Source: Bradyrhizobium sp. Ec3.3 (GTDB lineage: Bacteria; Pseudomonadota; Alphaproteobacteria; Rhizobiales; Xanthobacteraceae). From it: DNA of 64,000 bases. Below the pieces are notes generated by a model. The model made no database searches, was not told the DNA's origin, and saw nothing but the letters and a program-made list of their open reading frames with translations. The stretch covers positions 38,920-102,919 of the forward strand of contig NZ_KI421480.1 of NCBI RefSeq assembly GCF_000472925.1, given 5' to 3'. How positions within the stretch are numbered: the first letter of the stretch is position 1; each line of letters begins with the position of its first letter. Made by a program: the position numbers and the translations under genes. Shown here in pieces: positions 35,361 to 43,915 of this stretch.

Positions 35361-35519
35361 ATGGACAGAGCGGCCGCTTACGCCATCTCGGCCCTCCTCT
35401 TGGGAGGCGGTATCTGGATCTTTGTCGCGGGCCTGTCCTCCACCTCGCCCACCCTGTGGACTGTCGTCGCGCTAGACCATATCTTAATCGGTCTCATAAG
35501 CGCCGTCGGCCCCAGCTAA
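35361..35519 (+). CDS. Small two-helix membrane protein (52 aa)
   Basis: The ATG at 35361 encodes MDRAAAYAISALLLGGGIWI at the start, a first hydrophobic helix (about 5-24), and a second (about 33-50, WTVVALDHILIGLISAVG). It ends at TAA 35517. No family is known to me. The following small gene begins 21 bp downstream in the same direction, so the two may be an operon of small inner-membrane proteins. Confidence 0.55.
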   Translation: MDRAAAYAISALLLGGGIWIFVAGLSSTSPTLWTVVALDHILIGLISAVGPS

Positions 35520-35540
35520 CAATTTCAGTGAGGCCTCAGG

Positions 35541-35684
35541 ATGCTCGACAAAGCGCTGCAGCTTCAGCTTCCTCATTGGCTGATGATCGCCGGCATGTTT
35601 CTGGTGATCATCGGGACTCTCGGTATGCTCTTTCCGCGTCGAAGGGAGCCGTCTTCGGAGCGGTCAGTCAATACCGATAACTAG
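35541..35684 (+). CDS. Small single-pass membrane protein (47 aa)
   Basis: The ATG at 35541 opens a 47-codon frame: a short amphipathic start (LDKALQLQLPHW), one transmembrane helix (LMIAGMFLVIIGTLGMLF) and a basic then polar tail (PRRREPSSERS) ending at TAG 35682. The charge pattern puts the tail in the cytoplasm. A GAGG ribosome site lies upstream (GTGAGGCCTCAGG). Function unknown. Confidence 0.55.
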   Translation: MLDKALQLQLPHWLMIAGMFLVIIGTLGMLFPRRREPSSERSVNTDN

Positions 35685-35820
35685 CCTTACCGGCGCCCGG
35701 TTGCGCTCGCCCTCGTGACTGCTGGGGAAAATCTGTACTGGGTCAGCCTGTCTGCATTTTCCGAATCGGTGACCCGTGCTCGCTCTCTCCTCGCAGTTTC
35801 AAATAGCGGGGTGCGTACGC

Positions 35821-35982
35821 GTGGGCCATTTCGTCTCGATGCTTCTGCTTGCCATCGCACTCACCCTGACTTTGTGCTTCGGGGTGGCAGCTTGGCGCCT
35901 TTCGGCCAGCAGGGATGCCGACATAACTGCAACGATTCCACATCAGGAATACGGCTGGAGGTTGAGGCCCGAACACAACTGA
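35821..35982 (+). CDS. Possible small membrane protein (53 aa)
   Basis: A GTG at 35821 begins a frame with a clear transmembrane helix (MLLLAIALTLTLCFGVAAW) and a polar tail (RLSASRDADITATIPHQEYG). An ATG six codons later (35839) or one at 35776 could also be the start. No family is recognised. It resembles its small membrane neighbours in size and layout, but coding status is uncertain. Confidence 0.4.
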   Translation: MGHFVSMLLLAIALTLTLCFGVAAWRLSASRDADITATIPHQEYGWRLRPEHN

Positions 35983-36056
35983 ACGCCCTTGCGCATGCTC
36001 GCGCTTTCGCAAACATGCGCGTCGAGCCTGAGCCTGTGGAACGCCTCCACGCGCAC

Positions 36057-36539
36057 CTACGCGATCGACAGAATCTCGATCTCCTGATTGCCCGCCCCGA
36101 CGACGTCTCCCACCGCCTTCCCGATCAGCGATTTCGCGACCGGAGCCACGAACGAGATCGACCCGGCCTTCGGATCCGCTTCATCCTCCCCGACGATGCG
36201 ATAGGTCTGCACGCGGCCGTCGGCTCGGCTGAACGTCACCGTGCTGCCAAAGGCGACGGTCTCGCTCGACGCCGGATTGGGGACCAGTTGGGCCGTGCGG
36301 AGCCTTTCGGCGAGGTAGCGGACGTCGCGCAAGGGGACCGCCGACTGCCGGCGCTTTTCGTTGACGTCTTCGATGCGCTGCGCGGCCTCATAGGCCTCGC
36401 GCGCCTGCCGAAGCTGCAACTCCAAAGCCTGCAATCCCGATCGGGTCACCAGGTTGGGATGCGGCGAAATCGGGCGATCCGGCAACAATGTCTCGGACGC
36501 GGTTTCGGCACTCTCTTCTTTCGTAAAGGCAACGCTCAA
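36057..36539 (-). CDS. GreA/GreB-type transcription elongation factor family protein
   Basis: The 160-residue protein has an N-terminal helical region (LVTRSGLQALELQLRQAREA, about 30-49), as in the Gre coiled coil, and a C-terminal FKBP-like domain with VAFGSTVTF, YRIVGEDEAD and GSISFVAPVAKSLIGKAVGD, the Gre C-terminal pattern. It has the two acidic residues of the coiled-coil tip less clearly than GreA. It probably binds the secondary channel of RNA polymerase; whether it stimulates transcript cleavage or is a paralogue of another role cannot be said. Length agrees with the family. Confidence 0.85.
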   Translation of the reverse strand: MSVAFTKEESAETASETLLPDRPISPHPNLVTRSGLQALELQLRQAREAYEAAQRIEDVNEKRRQSAVPLRDVRYLAERLRTAQLVPNPASSETVAFGSTVTFSRADGRVQTYRIVGEDEADPKAGSISFVAPVAKSLIGKAVGDVVGAGNQEIEILSIA

Positions 36540-36605
36540 TCCAGGACCTCGTCGATGTTGAGAGGCGACGCAACGCCGTCGCGTCGCGCCGCCCGCGAAT
36601 ATGCG

Positions 36606-37004
36606 CTACTTCTTATCAAACGGAATGTATTGCTGATACTCCTTCGGCACCGAGCTGCGGTAGCGCGAGGGAACCGTGCCGGTGTTGATCGAATGATCTA
36701 TCTCCTGCTGCCGCGTCATCTGCTTCTTCTTGGCCGGCTTCTTCTCGGTGGTCTTCTTCGAATCCGTTGACGGCGTCGTGGCGGTCGCGGCAGCCGGGGG
36801 CGTCGTTGTCGCCGGCGCGGTGGTCTCGGTCGTCGCGGCCGGCGCTGTCGTGGTTCCGGCAGGCGCAGCGGTCGTGGCTTGAGGCGGCGGTGCGGTTGCC
36901 GCAGGCGGCATGGTGGTGCCGTCGGTACTCTGAGCCAGCGCGATCGGCATCTGCAACATGAGCGCGAATGCGGCACTCGCGGCGAGCAAATATGACTTTT
37001 GCAT
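36606..37004 (-). CDS. Secreted Ala/Thr/Pro-rich hypothetical protein
   Basis: The 132-residue product has a signal peptide (MQKSYLLAASAAFALMLQMP, cleavage after ALA near 24) followed by about 50 residues of low-complexity Ala-Thr-Pro sequence, a Lys-rich block (KKTTEKKPAKKKQMT) and a compact C-terminal end (EIDHSINTGTVPSRYRSS). The low-complexity part could span the periplasm and the basic part bind cell wall or nucleic acid; this is speculation. A good GGAGG ribosome site precedes the ATG. Small related exported proteins are usual in Bradyrhizobium. Confidence 0.7.
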   Translation of the reverse strand: MQKSYLLAASAAFALMLQMPIALAQSTDGTTMPPAATAPPPQATTAAPAGTTTAPAATTETTAPATTTPPAAATATTPSTDSKKTTEKKPAKKKQMTRQQEIDHSINTGTVPSRYRSSVPKEYQQYIPFDKK

Positions 37005-37136
37005 CGAACCTCCAAAGTTCCTGATCCGAATGATGAAGGCTAATCCCGCGCGATGGGCGTGCGCAAGTCGCCGAGCATAGGCCGAAAGGGCCGCACTGTG
37101 GCCAGCCTCACACAGCAGGCATTGCCGTACCGCCTA

Positions 37137-37265
37137 AAGCGCGATGAGATTAGGATGAAGCGTCATCGCGCTTTAGGTTGTTGTTCTCGAGCATGATCTC
37201 CGCGCAAACGCGTTCCGCTGATGTCGCGAGGGAAAACCGCTCCACACTTTTCCGGATCATGCTCT
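37137..37265. repeat. Dispersed intergenic repeat, copy 3 (most complete)
   Basis: Starts AAAGCGCGATGAGATTAGG and ends TTTTCCGGATCATGCTCT, with the inner hairpin GATGAAGCGTCATC and GAGCATGATCTCCGCG. It is the reference copy for the shorter ones at 32311 and 33192. It lies between the two hypothetical genes and touches the end of the one at 37264. Confidence 0.85.
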
Positions 37266-37782
37266 ATTGCGGCATACCGGGCCCGGTCTCCTTCAGCCGT
37301 TCCGTGAACCAGGCGGTCTGCATCTTGTCGAGCACGCCACCGACATAGATTTCCACGGTCGTTACGTTCGTCCTCGCAAGCACGAGCAGCACGCCGATCT
37401 GGTAGGCGAACCAGATATCGGGATCGGTGAGCGCCTTCAGCTTCTGCTGGTCGTGCTCGATCGCGGTGTGATTGCTCGCGTTGCGGATTTCAACGGCGAT
37501 CAAATTGTTCGGGATCTCGCGCTGATGCACGACGACATCAGGATAGATCGATTTTCCCAAATGATCGTCGGTCGAGATGATCGAGCCGCGCGGCAGGTGC
37601 AGCGTGCGCTCGCCGAGGCGATCGTAGTTGCAATCGACCGACCAGCCGGAGAACTGCTTCTCCAGATAGACGGCGAAGCGGTGGGTGATCGCGCGCTCGC
37701 CGACATCCTTCGCGAACAGGAAGTCTTCGTGCGTGTAGAGATCCCGCAGCGCCGCGATCATCTTGTTCAGCTCGGTCTGCAT
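37264..37782 (-). CDS. Hypothetical protein with degenerate PD-(D/E)XK motif
   Basis: The 172-residue protein carries P81-D82 in IYPDVVVHQRE, 15 residues, then E98-I99-R100 in LIAVEIRNASNH. The layout and the strand context match a restriction-endonuclease-like fold, but the usual catalytic Lys is Arg. The N-terminal helix-rich part (DVGERAITHRFAVYLEKQF, about 26-44) resembles the helix before the core in such proteins. It may be a catalytically weak or inactive nuclease-fold protein. No partner gene is nearby. The 3' end touches a dispersed repeat. Confidence 0.65.
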   Translation of the reverse strand: MQTELNKMIAALRDLYTHEDFLFAKDVGERAITHRFAVYLEKQFSGWSVDCNYDRLGERTLHLPRGSIISTDDHLGKSIYPDVVVHQREIPNNLIAVEIRNASNHTAIEHDQQKLKALTDPDIWFAYQIGVLLVLARTNVTTVEIYVGGVLDKMQTAWFTERLKETGPGMPQ

Positions 37783-37825
37783 CGTGCTCCCCGCCCCCAG
37801 GCGCTCTAGTCCTGCCGCGTTACAA

Positions 37826-37965
37826 GACCCTCATGGTGAGGGGCGCGGAACGCGCGTCTCCGGTCGATGCTGCGCATCGCCGGGAGAACCATGAAGGCCC
37901 GGATCTCGCCCGCGGCCATCCTTCGAGACGCCCGCTCATCGCGGGCTCCTCAAAATGAGGGGAGA
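37826..37965. repeat. Intergenic repeat with CTCATGGTGAGG / ATGAGGGG ends
   Basis: The unit begins CCTCATGGTGAGGGGCGCGG, contains ACCATGAAGGCCCGG and CATCCTTCGAGACGCCCGC, and ends CTCCTCAAAATGAGGGG. Terminal parts are inverted copies of each other. It belongs to another repeat class of intergenic DNA common in Bradyrhizobium; only one copy is in the window. Confidence 0.6.
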
Positions 37966-38001
37966 GTACGTATGGCACAGTCGAAGCAATCGGAGCTTAC
38001 C

Positions 38002-39549
38002 TCACATCACGACTTCGATCAGCCGCGGCCCCGGCTCGGCGACGGCTTCCGCAAGCGCCTTGTTGAACTCGTCGGCGTTGGTGACGGCGCGGCCCGGCAC
38101 GCCCATGCCCTTCGCCAGCGCCACGAAATCGAGGGTCGGGCGATCGAGCCTGAGCATGTCGTTCGCGCGCTGGCCAGGCTCGCCGGCGCCGACGCCGTCG
38201 AACTCACCACGCAGGATCTGGTAGATGCGATTGGCGAACACGATGGTGACGATGTTCAGTCCTTCGCGCGCCTGCGTCCACAGCGACTGGATCGTGTACA
38301 TCGCGCTGCCGTCGCCGACCATGCACATGACCTTGCGATCAGGACAGGCGATCGCAGCACCGATCGAGAGCGGCGTCGAGAAGCCGATCGAGCCGCCCAT
38401 GTTCTGGATCCAGTCGTGTGGTGCCGCCGCCGCCGTCGGCGGGAAGAAGCCGCGCCCGGTGGTCAGGGTTTCGTCGACCAGGATCGCATTCTCCGGGATC
38501 GCGTACGCAATTGCCTGCGCGATGGTGGTGAAATTGAGCGCGCCGGTCGGCTTGACCAGCTCCTGGAGCTGCTGCGGCTTGACGTCGTGAGAGGTGGCAT
38601 GCAACGCGCCGGCGAGTGCCTCGAGCGCAGCGACTGAGTTCTCGCCCCACTCGGTCATGCGATGAACCTCGCAGCCCTCGGGCTTCAAGAGGCTCGGCTT
38701 GTTCGGATAGGCGAAGAAGGCGACGGGATCGTTGGCCTCGACCAGGATGATGTGGCGGAAATCCTTCAGCAGGGGCAGCGCCTGGTCGATCACATAGGGA
38801 ATGCGGTCGATCGAGAAGCGGCCGCGGCCGCGCGCCATGCGCGGGCGGAAGGTCGGGCCCATCACCTGGCATCCGGTCTTCCCGGCGATGCGCTGCGCCA
38901 GCGCCAGCCCCTGCTCGGACAGCGCGCTGCCGACCATCAGCATCAGCGTGCGGCTGCCGTCATTGCGGAGGATCTTGGCGGCGGTGTCGACCGCCTGCGG
39001 CGAATAGGACGGGCGCTGCTTCTCGGCCGGCACCTCGGCGATGCCATCGGCCTCGTTCCAGGCGGTGTCGGCGGGCAAGATCAGGGTTGCGATCTGCCCT
39101 GGCGCGCTCTTGGCGGCAGCGATCGCCGCGGCGCCGTCGGCGGCGACCGACTTGGCATCCGGCGAGGTCCGCACCCAGGACGACATCGGCCGCGCCAGGC
39201 CCTCGATGTCGGAGGTGAGCGGCGCGTTGTAGCCGATGTGGTAGCCGGCATGCTGGCCGACGATATTGACGATGCCGGAATGCGCCTTCTTGGCGTTGTG
39301 CAAGTTGGCAAGGCCGTTGGCGAGGCCGGGGCCGAGGTGCAGCAGCGTCGAGGCAGGCAGGCCCTTCATGCGGTAGTAGCCGTCGGCCGCGCCCGTCACC
39401 ACGCCCTCGAACAGGCCGAGCACGCAGCGCATGCCGGGAACGCGGTCGAGCGCCGCGACGAAATGCATCTCCGACGTCCCGGGATTGGTGAAGCAGATGT
39501 CGACCCCGCCCTTGACCAGCGTCTGTACCAGGCTTTCCGCACCGTTCAT
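38002..39549 (-). CDS. Acetolactate synthase large subunit-like thiamine diphosphate enzyme
   Basis: This 515-residue protein has the three-domain ThDP decarboxylase fold. The N-terminal Pyr domain has CFTNPGTSEMHF and the catalytic Glu48 in LGLFEGVVTGAADGY. The C-terminal PP domain has the ThDP site GDGSAMYTIQSLW followed by the Mg/ThDP Asn in FANRIYQIL. It is shorter than IlvB (about 560-600) and has no companion small subunit, so it is unlikely to be the valine pathway enzyme; a decarboxylase or lyase for a 2-oxo acid is more likely. The middle domain is the cofactor-type Rossmann fold. The substrate cannot be told. It stands as a single-gene unit divergent from the L,D-transpeptidase. Confidence 0.85.
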   Translation of the reverse strand: MNGAESLVQTLVKGGVDICFTNPGTSEMHFVAALDRVPGMRCVLGLFEGVVTGAADGYYRMKGLPASTLLHLGPGLANGLANLHNAKKAHSGIVNIVGQHAGYHIGYNAPLTSDIEGLARPMSSWVRTSPDAKSVAADGAAAIAAAKSAPGQIATLILPADTAWNEADGIAEVPAEKQRPSYSPQAVDTAAKILRNDGSRTLMLMVGSALSEQGLALAQRIAGKTGCQVMGPTFRPRMARGRGRFSIDRIPYVIDQALPLLKDFRHIILVEANDPVAFFAYPNKPSLLKPEGCEVHRMTEWGENSVAALEALAGALHATSHDVKPQQLQELVKPTGALNFTTIAQAIAYAIPENAILVDETLTTGRGFFPPTAAAAPHDWIQNMGGSIGFSTPLSIGAAIACPDRKVMCMVGDGSAMYTIQSLWTQAREGLNIVTIVFANRIYQILRGEFDGVGAGEPGQRANDMLRLDRPTLDFVALAKGMGVPGRAVTNADEFNKALAEAVAEPGPRLIEVVM

Positions 39550-39808
39550 CGTTTTCGCTCCCGCGGCCTCTTTTCGGATCCGTTATCGATCAACCATTGT
39601 TCGCCGTCTTCGTCAAAGCAATAGCAGACATTGCTGCCCTGCCGCGCGACGACGAGGCATCTTGGCTAATGCGTCTTTGCCGTCCTGCGAGGTTTCCGCG
39701 TTTGGCAATCGTTAAGGATTGCGCCTGCTCACGCCAGCGTGGCTTGCGAAACGCCGGCAAATATGGCCTGTGGTCGTCCATTGAATCGATTTTTTGCTGG
39801 GGGAACGA

Positions 39809-40384
39809 ATGAACCGGTTTTTTGCCGCACCGATCGCCGCCATCGCGGTCCTGACCATCGGCGCTAGCAGCGCGTCTGCGGCGGGGATGTTCGATTTCAC
39901 TGGCACCAGCTCCACCGGCTATCTCGGCGGCGGGGCGAGCCCGATCCCCCGCAGCACCGTCATGTATCCCACCAACTACGCCCCCGGCACCATCGTGATA
40001 AACACCGGCGAGCGGCGGCTCTACCTCGTGTTGTCGAACGGCCAGGCGCTGCGCTACGGTATCGGCGTCGGCCGCGACGGCTTCCGCTGGGGCGGCGTGC
40101 ATCGCATCTCCGCCAAGAAGGAGTGGCCAGAGTGGACGCCGCCGGCGCAGATGATCGCCCGCCGGCCGGACCTGCCGCGCCATATGCGCGGCGGTATCGA
40201 GAACCCGCTCGGCGCCCGCGCGATGTATCTGGGATCGACGCTCTACCGCATCCACGGCTCCAACGAGCCGGAGACGATCGGACAGGCGGTCTCCTCCGGC
40301 TGCTTCCGCATGACCAACGACGACGTGACCGACCTCTATAGCCGCGTCTCGGTTGGCACCACCGTCGTCGTCCTGAACAACTAG
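39809..40384 (+). CDS. L,D-transpeptidase (YkuD domain)
   Basis: From the ATG at 39809 (GGGGGAAC upstream) the product has 191 residues. Residues 1-24 are a signal peptide ending SASA. The YkuD catalytic motif is IHGSNEPETIGQAVSSGCFR, with the catalytic His and the nucleophile Cys in SSGCFRM. The strand NTGERRLYLVLSNGQA opens the domain. The enzyme makes 3-3 cross-links in peptidoglycan or attaches proteins to it in the periplasm. Length is typical of the many paralogues in rhizobia. The DUF2927 gene follows 85 bp downstream in the same direction. Confidence 0.95.
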   Translation: MNRFFAAPIAAIAVLTIGASSASAAGMFDFTGTSSTGYLGGGASPIPRSTVMYPTNYAPGTIVINTGERRLYLVLSNGQALRYGIGVGRDGFRWGGVHRISAKKEWPEWTPPAQMIARRPDLPRHMRGGIENPLGARAMYLGSTLYRIHGSNEPETIGQAVSSGCFRMTNDDVTDLYSRVSVGTTVVVLNN

Positions 40385-40469
40385 GGTCACGCACGGCCGA
40401 GGGAACCCGATGGGCTCCCTCGAAGGTGGTCTTGTGCGCGCGGCCGTATTCCGGCAGCGTCGGCTGACA

Positions 40470-41288
40470 ATGATCGCATCGCGCCCGCTTTCACATCTCT
40501 CGCGCGCCTGCCTGCTGGCTCTCGCCATGCTCGGCTGCGCCGACGTCGGCGCGAACGCAGGCGCGGGGGGCGAGCTGCCGGCGGTCGCATCGCGCCAGCG
40601 CAGCGAGAAGAAGAGCTTCACCGACGGGGAGATCGTCGACGGCTTCTTCAAGACGGCGTTCGGCGCCGAATATCACCTCGCCGGCCGCGTCGACCGCATC
40701 CGCAAATTCGACGCGCCGGTGCGCGTGTTCGCCGAGAGCGACGGCCGCGCCGACCGCAAGGCGCAGCTCGCCAAGGTCATCGCCGATATCGCGAGGCGTG
40801 TGCAGCATCTCGACATCGCCATGACCGACGATGCTGAAGCCGCCAATGTCCGCGTCAAGCTGGTGCGCGACCGCGACCTCTATCGCACCATCTCGACGTT
40901 CTATGGTGCGGAGAAGGCGCGCGAGATCCGCTCCTCGCTCGATCCGCAATGTCTCTCCGGCTTCCGCAAGAACGAGAAGTTCGAGATCGAGCATTCCGAC
41001 GTCATCCTGACGGTCGACAATGGCGACTTCGTCTTCCTCGACTGCGCCTATGAAGAGGTGCTGCAATCGCTCGGGCCGATCAATGACACCGCGAGCGTGC
41101 CCTGGACCATGTTCAACGACAATGTGTCGATGGGCTATTTCGACGTCTATGATCAGTACATCCTCAATCTGCTCTATGACCCCCGCATCAAGGCAGGCAT
41201 GACGGTGCTGGAAGTCCGCAGCGTTCTGCCCGAGGTGCTCGCCGACGTGCGGGCCTGGGTGAAGCAGGTGAACAATCTGGCGGAATGA
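40470..41288 (+). CDS. DUF2927 family exported protein
   Basis: From the ATG at 40470 the product is 272 residues, with a hydrophobic leader LSRACLLALAMLGCADVG whose Cys could be a lipidation site, although the residue at -3 is Met. The DUF2927 domain covers about 50-265 with FTDGEIVDGFFKTAFGAEYH and FRKNEKFEIEHSDVILTV. Members are exported proteins of unknown role in alphaproteobacteria. It may share a transcript with the L,D-transpeptidase upstream and hence act at the envelope. An ATG 20 codons earlier (40410) gives no better signal. Confidence 0.8.
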   Translation: MIASRPLSHLSRACLLALAMLGCADVGANAGAGGELPAVASRQRSEKKSFTDGEIVDGFFKTAFGAEYHLAGRVDRIRKFDAPVRVFAESDGRADRKAQLAKVIADIARRVQHLDIAMTDDAEAANVRVKLVRDRDLYRTISTFYGAEKAREIRSSLDPQCLSGFRKNEKFEIEHSDVILTVDNGDFVFLDCAYEEVLQSLGPINDTASVPWTMFNDNVSMGYFDVYDQYILNLLYDPRIKAGMTVLEVRSVLPEVLADVRAWVKQVNNLAE

Positions 41289-41308
41289 GCGCGATTGCGC
41301 TCCAAAGC

Positions 41309-41343
41309 GCGCCCCCTTCTCCCGCAAGGGGAGAAGGGGGCGC
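41309..41343. terminator. Strong GC hairpin between convergent genes
   Basis: A perfect stem GCGCCCCCTTCTCCC with loop GCAA and the matching GGGGAGAAGGGGGCGC. It lies 21 bp after the DUF2927 stop and before the converging methyltransferase end. No U-tract follows, so it may act as a bidirectional terminator or be a repeat element; the inner sequence recurs at 59850-59870. Confidence 0.6.
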
Positions 41344-41383
41344 ACCTTGCGATTGTGGCTGCAAGTCGCTGATAGCCGAGATT

Positions 41384-42190
41384 TCAAGCCTTCTGCGCCT
41401 TCGTCATCAAGAACTGCTGCCGCATGACGTTGTTCGCTGGATCAAAATACTCCCCGATCAATCCTTCGAACTCGCTGCGGAAGCTGCGCAGCTTGTCGGG
41501 CTCGTCCTTGTACTGCTGCAGCAGCTTGATCAGCGGCCCGATCGTTGCCTCCATCATGCGACGGACATGCTGCGGGCTGAGCGCGGCCGGCGTCATCATG
41601 TCCATCTCGAAGGCGAGACCCTTGACCTTGCCGGCGAGGCGCTCCGCGACGACCTTGGGATCGCCCCACAATACCGGCGAGGCAGCGCCCTCGGGCGGCG
41701 GCACGTGGCGCGCGACCAGCGCGAACATCCGCCCGACGTAGAGGTGCGGCGGCCAGGTCGAGAAGGCGATCGTTCCGCCGGGCTTCAGGACGCGCAGCAT
41801 CTCGCCGATCGCAATTTCGGGACGCGGCGCGAACATGTGGCCGAACTGGCTCAGCACCACGTCGAACTCGCCGTCGCCATAGGGCAGGTTTTCGGCATCG
41901 CCCTCGGTGAAATCGATGTCGAGCTGAATGAGCCCGGCATGCTCGCGGGCTCGCTCGAGCAGAACGGGAGAGAGGTCAAGCCCCCGCACCTTCGCGCCTC
42001 GGCGTGCCGCGGTAATCGCGACCACGCCGGTTCCGCAGCCGACATCGAGTAGCCTCTGGCCGGGCTTGACGCCGGCAAAGCCCACGAGCTTCGCGGCGGT
42101 CGGCGTGGTGAACGTCTCCATCGGCGTGAACAGCGACCAGGCTTCCTTCTGGATCGCCTTGAAACCTGCAAACGGGTCTTGAGCGGCCAT
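41384..42190 (-). CDS. Class I SAM-dependent methyltransferase
   Basis: From the ATG at 42190, with GGGAG upstream, the product is 268 residues. Motif I is LLDVGCGTGVVAITAARRGA (about 47-66), the acidic residue after strand 2 is in RGLDLSP, motif II is in FTEGDAENLPYGDGEFDVVL and motif III-like in EMLRVLKPGGTIAF. This is the UbiE/Methyltransf_11 pattern. Substrate is not identifiable; small molecules or quinones are usual in the family. A longer reading frame to 42325 lacks a ribosome site. Confidence 0.9.
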   Translation of the reverse strand: MAAQDPFAGFKAIQKEAWSLFTPMETFTTPTAAKLVGFAGVKPGQRLLDVGCGTGVVAITAARRGAKVRGLDLSPVLLERAREHAGLIQLDIDFTEGDAENLPYGDGEFDVVLSQFGHMFAPRPEIAIGEMLRVLKPGGTIAFSTWPPHLYVGRMFALVARHVPPPEGAASPVLWGDPKVVAERLAGKVKGLAFEMDMMTPAALSPQHVRRMMEATIGPLIKLLQQYKDEPDKLRSFRSEFEGLIGEYFDPANNVMRQQFLMTKAQKA

Positions 42191-42534
42191 GGAACTCTCC
42201 CTTCGTGGCATCCATCTCAATGAGGCTGGCGATCGAGGCCAGAGGTTCAACGCTGGTCTTGCGACGGATCGCCCGCGAACGCACGGCTGCGTCGTTTCAC
42301 GCGATCTCACCGCGGTGTCGCCCAAGCGTCACATGCGCTTCAGCCAATCCCGATACTCGGTGCTTCCTTTCGAATAAACCCGCGCAACCTTCATTTCCGC
42401 CAGCCCGCAGATCCGCGACGAGACGTCTTCGCTTGAGTGCAGCGATGTACGACATCTGCTACAATGCCCGATGTCGGACTTGATGATGGGTTTCGCTTCG
42501 CTCTACCCGTCCTACGTCTGAAAGAAACCACGCC

Positions 42535-42795
42535 ATGCGCATGCTTCAATTGCTGATCCTGGCGGGCGCGACGATGCTGACGGTCGCACCAGCTGCGGCG
42601 CAACGCTACGACCCGCGCTACCCGGTCTGCCTGCAGTCATGGCATCAGCGTGGCATGACCATCATCGACTGCAGCTATATCTCGATGGATCAATGCCGGG
42701 CGACGGCCTCGGGACTTGCGGCCATGTGCCTGGAGAATCCGTATTGGCAGGGACTGCCGATACGTGGTTCGCGACGGCAAGACCGCGGCTATTAG
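42535..42795 (+). CDS. DUF3551 family small exported protein
   Basis: The 86-residue product has a signal peptide (MRMLQLLILAGATMLTVAPA, cleavage after AAA-Q) and the DUF3551 pattern YPVCLQSWHQRGMTIIDC, then SMDQCRATASGLAAMCLENP. Four cysteines are positioned for disulfides. This family is greatly expanded in Bradyrhizobium and its function is unknown. The paralogue-specific tail ends with GLPIRGSRRQDRGY. Confidence 0.9.
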   Translation: MRMLQLLILAGATMLTVAPAAAQRYDPRYPVCLQSWHQRGMTIIDCSYISMDQCRATASGLAAMCLENPYWQGLPIRGSRRQDRGY

Positions 42796-42828
42796 GCCGC
42801 GATGATCGGCCTACATGGAAGAGTAGCG

Positions 42829-43833
42829 CTACCGCGCTTCGCTCTCGCCGACGAGATGCTCGCGGAAAAACCGCGCGACGCTGGAGTTGAACTCGCGGTG
42901 AAAGCCAGTCCTGTCGAAATCCACCGGATTGTCGGTGCAGATGCGCGGGACGGCGGCTGCGAGCTCCGCCGAGCAGGGAGTGAGGAAGGCGTAGTGGCCG
43001 GCCGGCACGACGTGGACTTCGGGCGAGCCGGGAAGCTGGCTGGCGATGAGCGCGGTGAACTTCGCCACGACGCCGTAGCCGCCGAGTTCCGAGCGCCAAA
43101 TCTGTAGCGGAATCTGGATGCCGCTCAGAGCTGCACGGTCGAAAGCCCATGTCGATGCGATATCGGCGAGCACGGCAACCTTGATGCGCGGATCGTGGGG
43201 CGGGCTCGGCGGCACATCGCCGCTGCGCGCGCGCTCGCAATTCTCGGTCCTGTCATCCTCCTTGCAGACGATGGTCATCCTGCGGAGGTCCGCGTTGCCG
43301 CCGACCAGCACGAGGCCGGTGTAGGCGCCGAGCGAAAAGCCGAAAAGGCCGACCCGCGCGGGATCGATGACCGCCCTGTCTTTCCAGTCGTGCAGCATGA
43401 AATCGACGAGGTGGATCATATCGACCGGACGCGACGCCCAGACGGACATCTTGTCGCGTCGCGAGGAGTCGTTGGCATTGTCGCCGGGATGATTGATGGC
43501 GGCGACGATGAAGCCCGCATCGGCCAGCGCCTCCGCCGTGTCATGATGTGCGCCGAACCACGCGCCGCGCCCGTGGGAGAAGATGACCAGCGGCAGCCTG
43601 GTCCCCGCGACAGGGCAATCCTTCGCGCCCATCAGGCCGAATTCACCCGGCACCGTGAGATTGCCGAGCGCCACGACCTTCGGCTCGCGCGCGCAAGGGT
43701 ACCAGATGGCGCCCTGGAGGGCCGGATCTGAATCGAGAAGCTGGATGCCCGCGGCGCCAGCGGGAGAGGCCAGACCACTGAGGATCAAGGCACAAGCGAT
43801 AGACGTCTTGAGTCCCACGGCAGCCCCCTTCAT
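42829..43833 (-). CDS. Exported alpha/beta hydrolase (dienelactone-hydrolase/PAF-AH-like)
   Basis: From the ATG at 43833 the product is 334 residues with a signal peptide (LKTSIACALILSGLASPAGA). The fold markers are the oxyanion-hole block PLVIFSHGRGAW, the nucleophile elbow GLFGFSLGAYTGL (Ser in GFSLG) and a late histidine in VPAGHYAFLTPC. It is a periplasmic or secreted serine hydrolase; the substrate is unknown. The pattern 'SHGxG...LADAGFIVAAINHPGD' is seen in predicted platelet-activating-factor acetylhydrolase-like proteins. It lies 82 bp after the M48 peptidase gene in the same orientation, and may be part of that transcript. Confidence 0.85.
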   Translation of the reverse strand: MKGAAVGLKTSIACALILSGLASPAGAAGIQLLDSDPALQGAIWYPCAREPKVVALGNLTVPGEFGLMGAKDCPVAGTRLPLVIFSHGRGAWFGAHHDTAEALADAGFIVAAINHPGDNANDSSRRDKMSVWASRPVDMIHLVDFMLHDWKDRAVIDPARVGLFGFSLGAYTGLVLVGGNADLRRMTIVCKEDDRTENCERARSGDVPPSPPHDPRIKVAVLADIASTWAFDRAALSGIQIPLQIWRSELGGYGVVAKFTALIASQLPGSPEVHVVPAGHYAFLTPCSAELAAAVPRICTDNPVDFDRTGFHREFNSSVARFFREHLVGESEAR

Positions 43834-43915
43834 TTGCGCGGCGGAGCTGATCAGCGAACGACGACGGAATTGTGTCGGGAGTTTCTTGCACGCAGGGCGG
43901 TAGCGACGTCGGCGC

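Noticed and set aside
38662..39624. Plus-strand 320-codon frame
   Set aside because: Antisense of the acetolactate-synthase-like gene.
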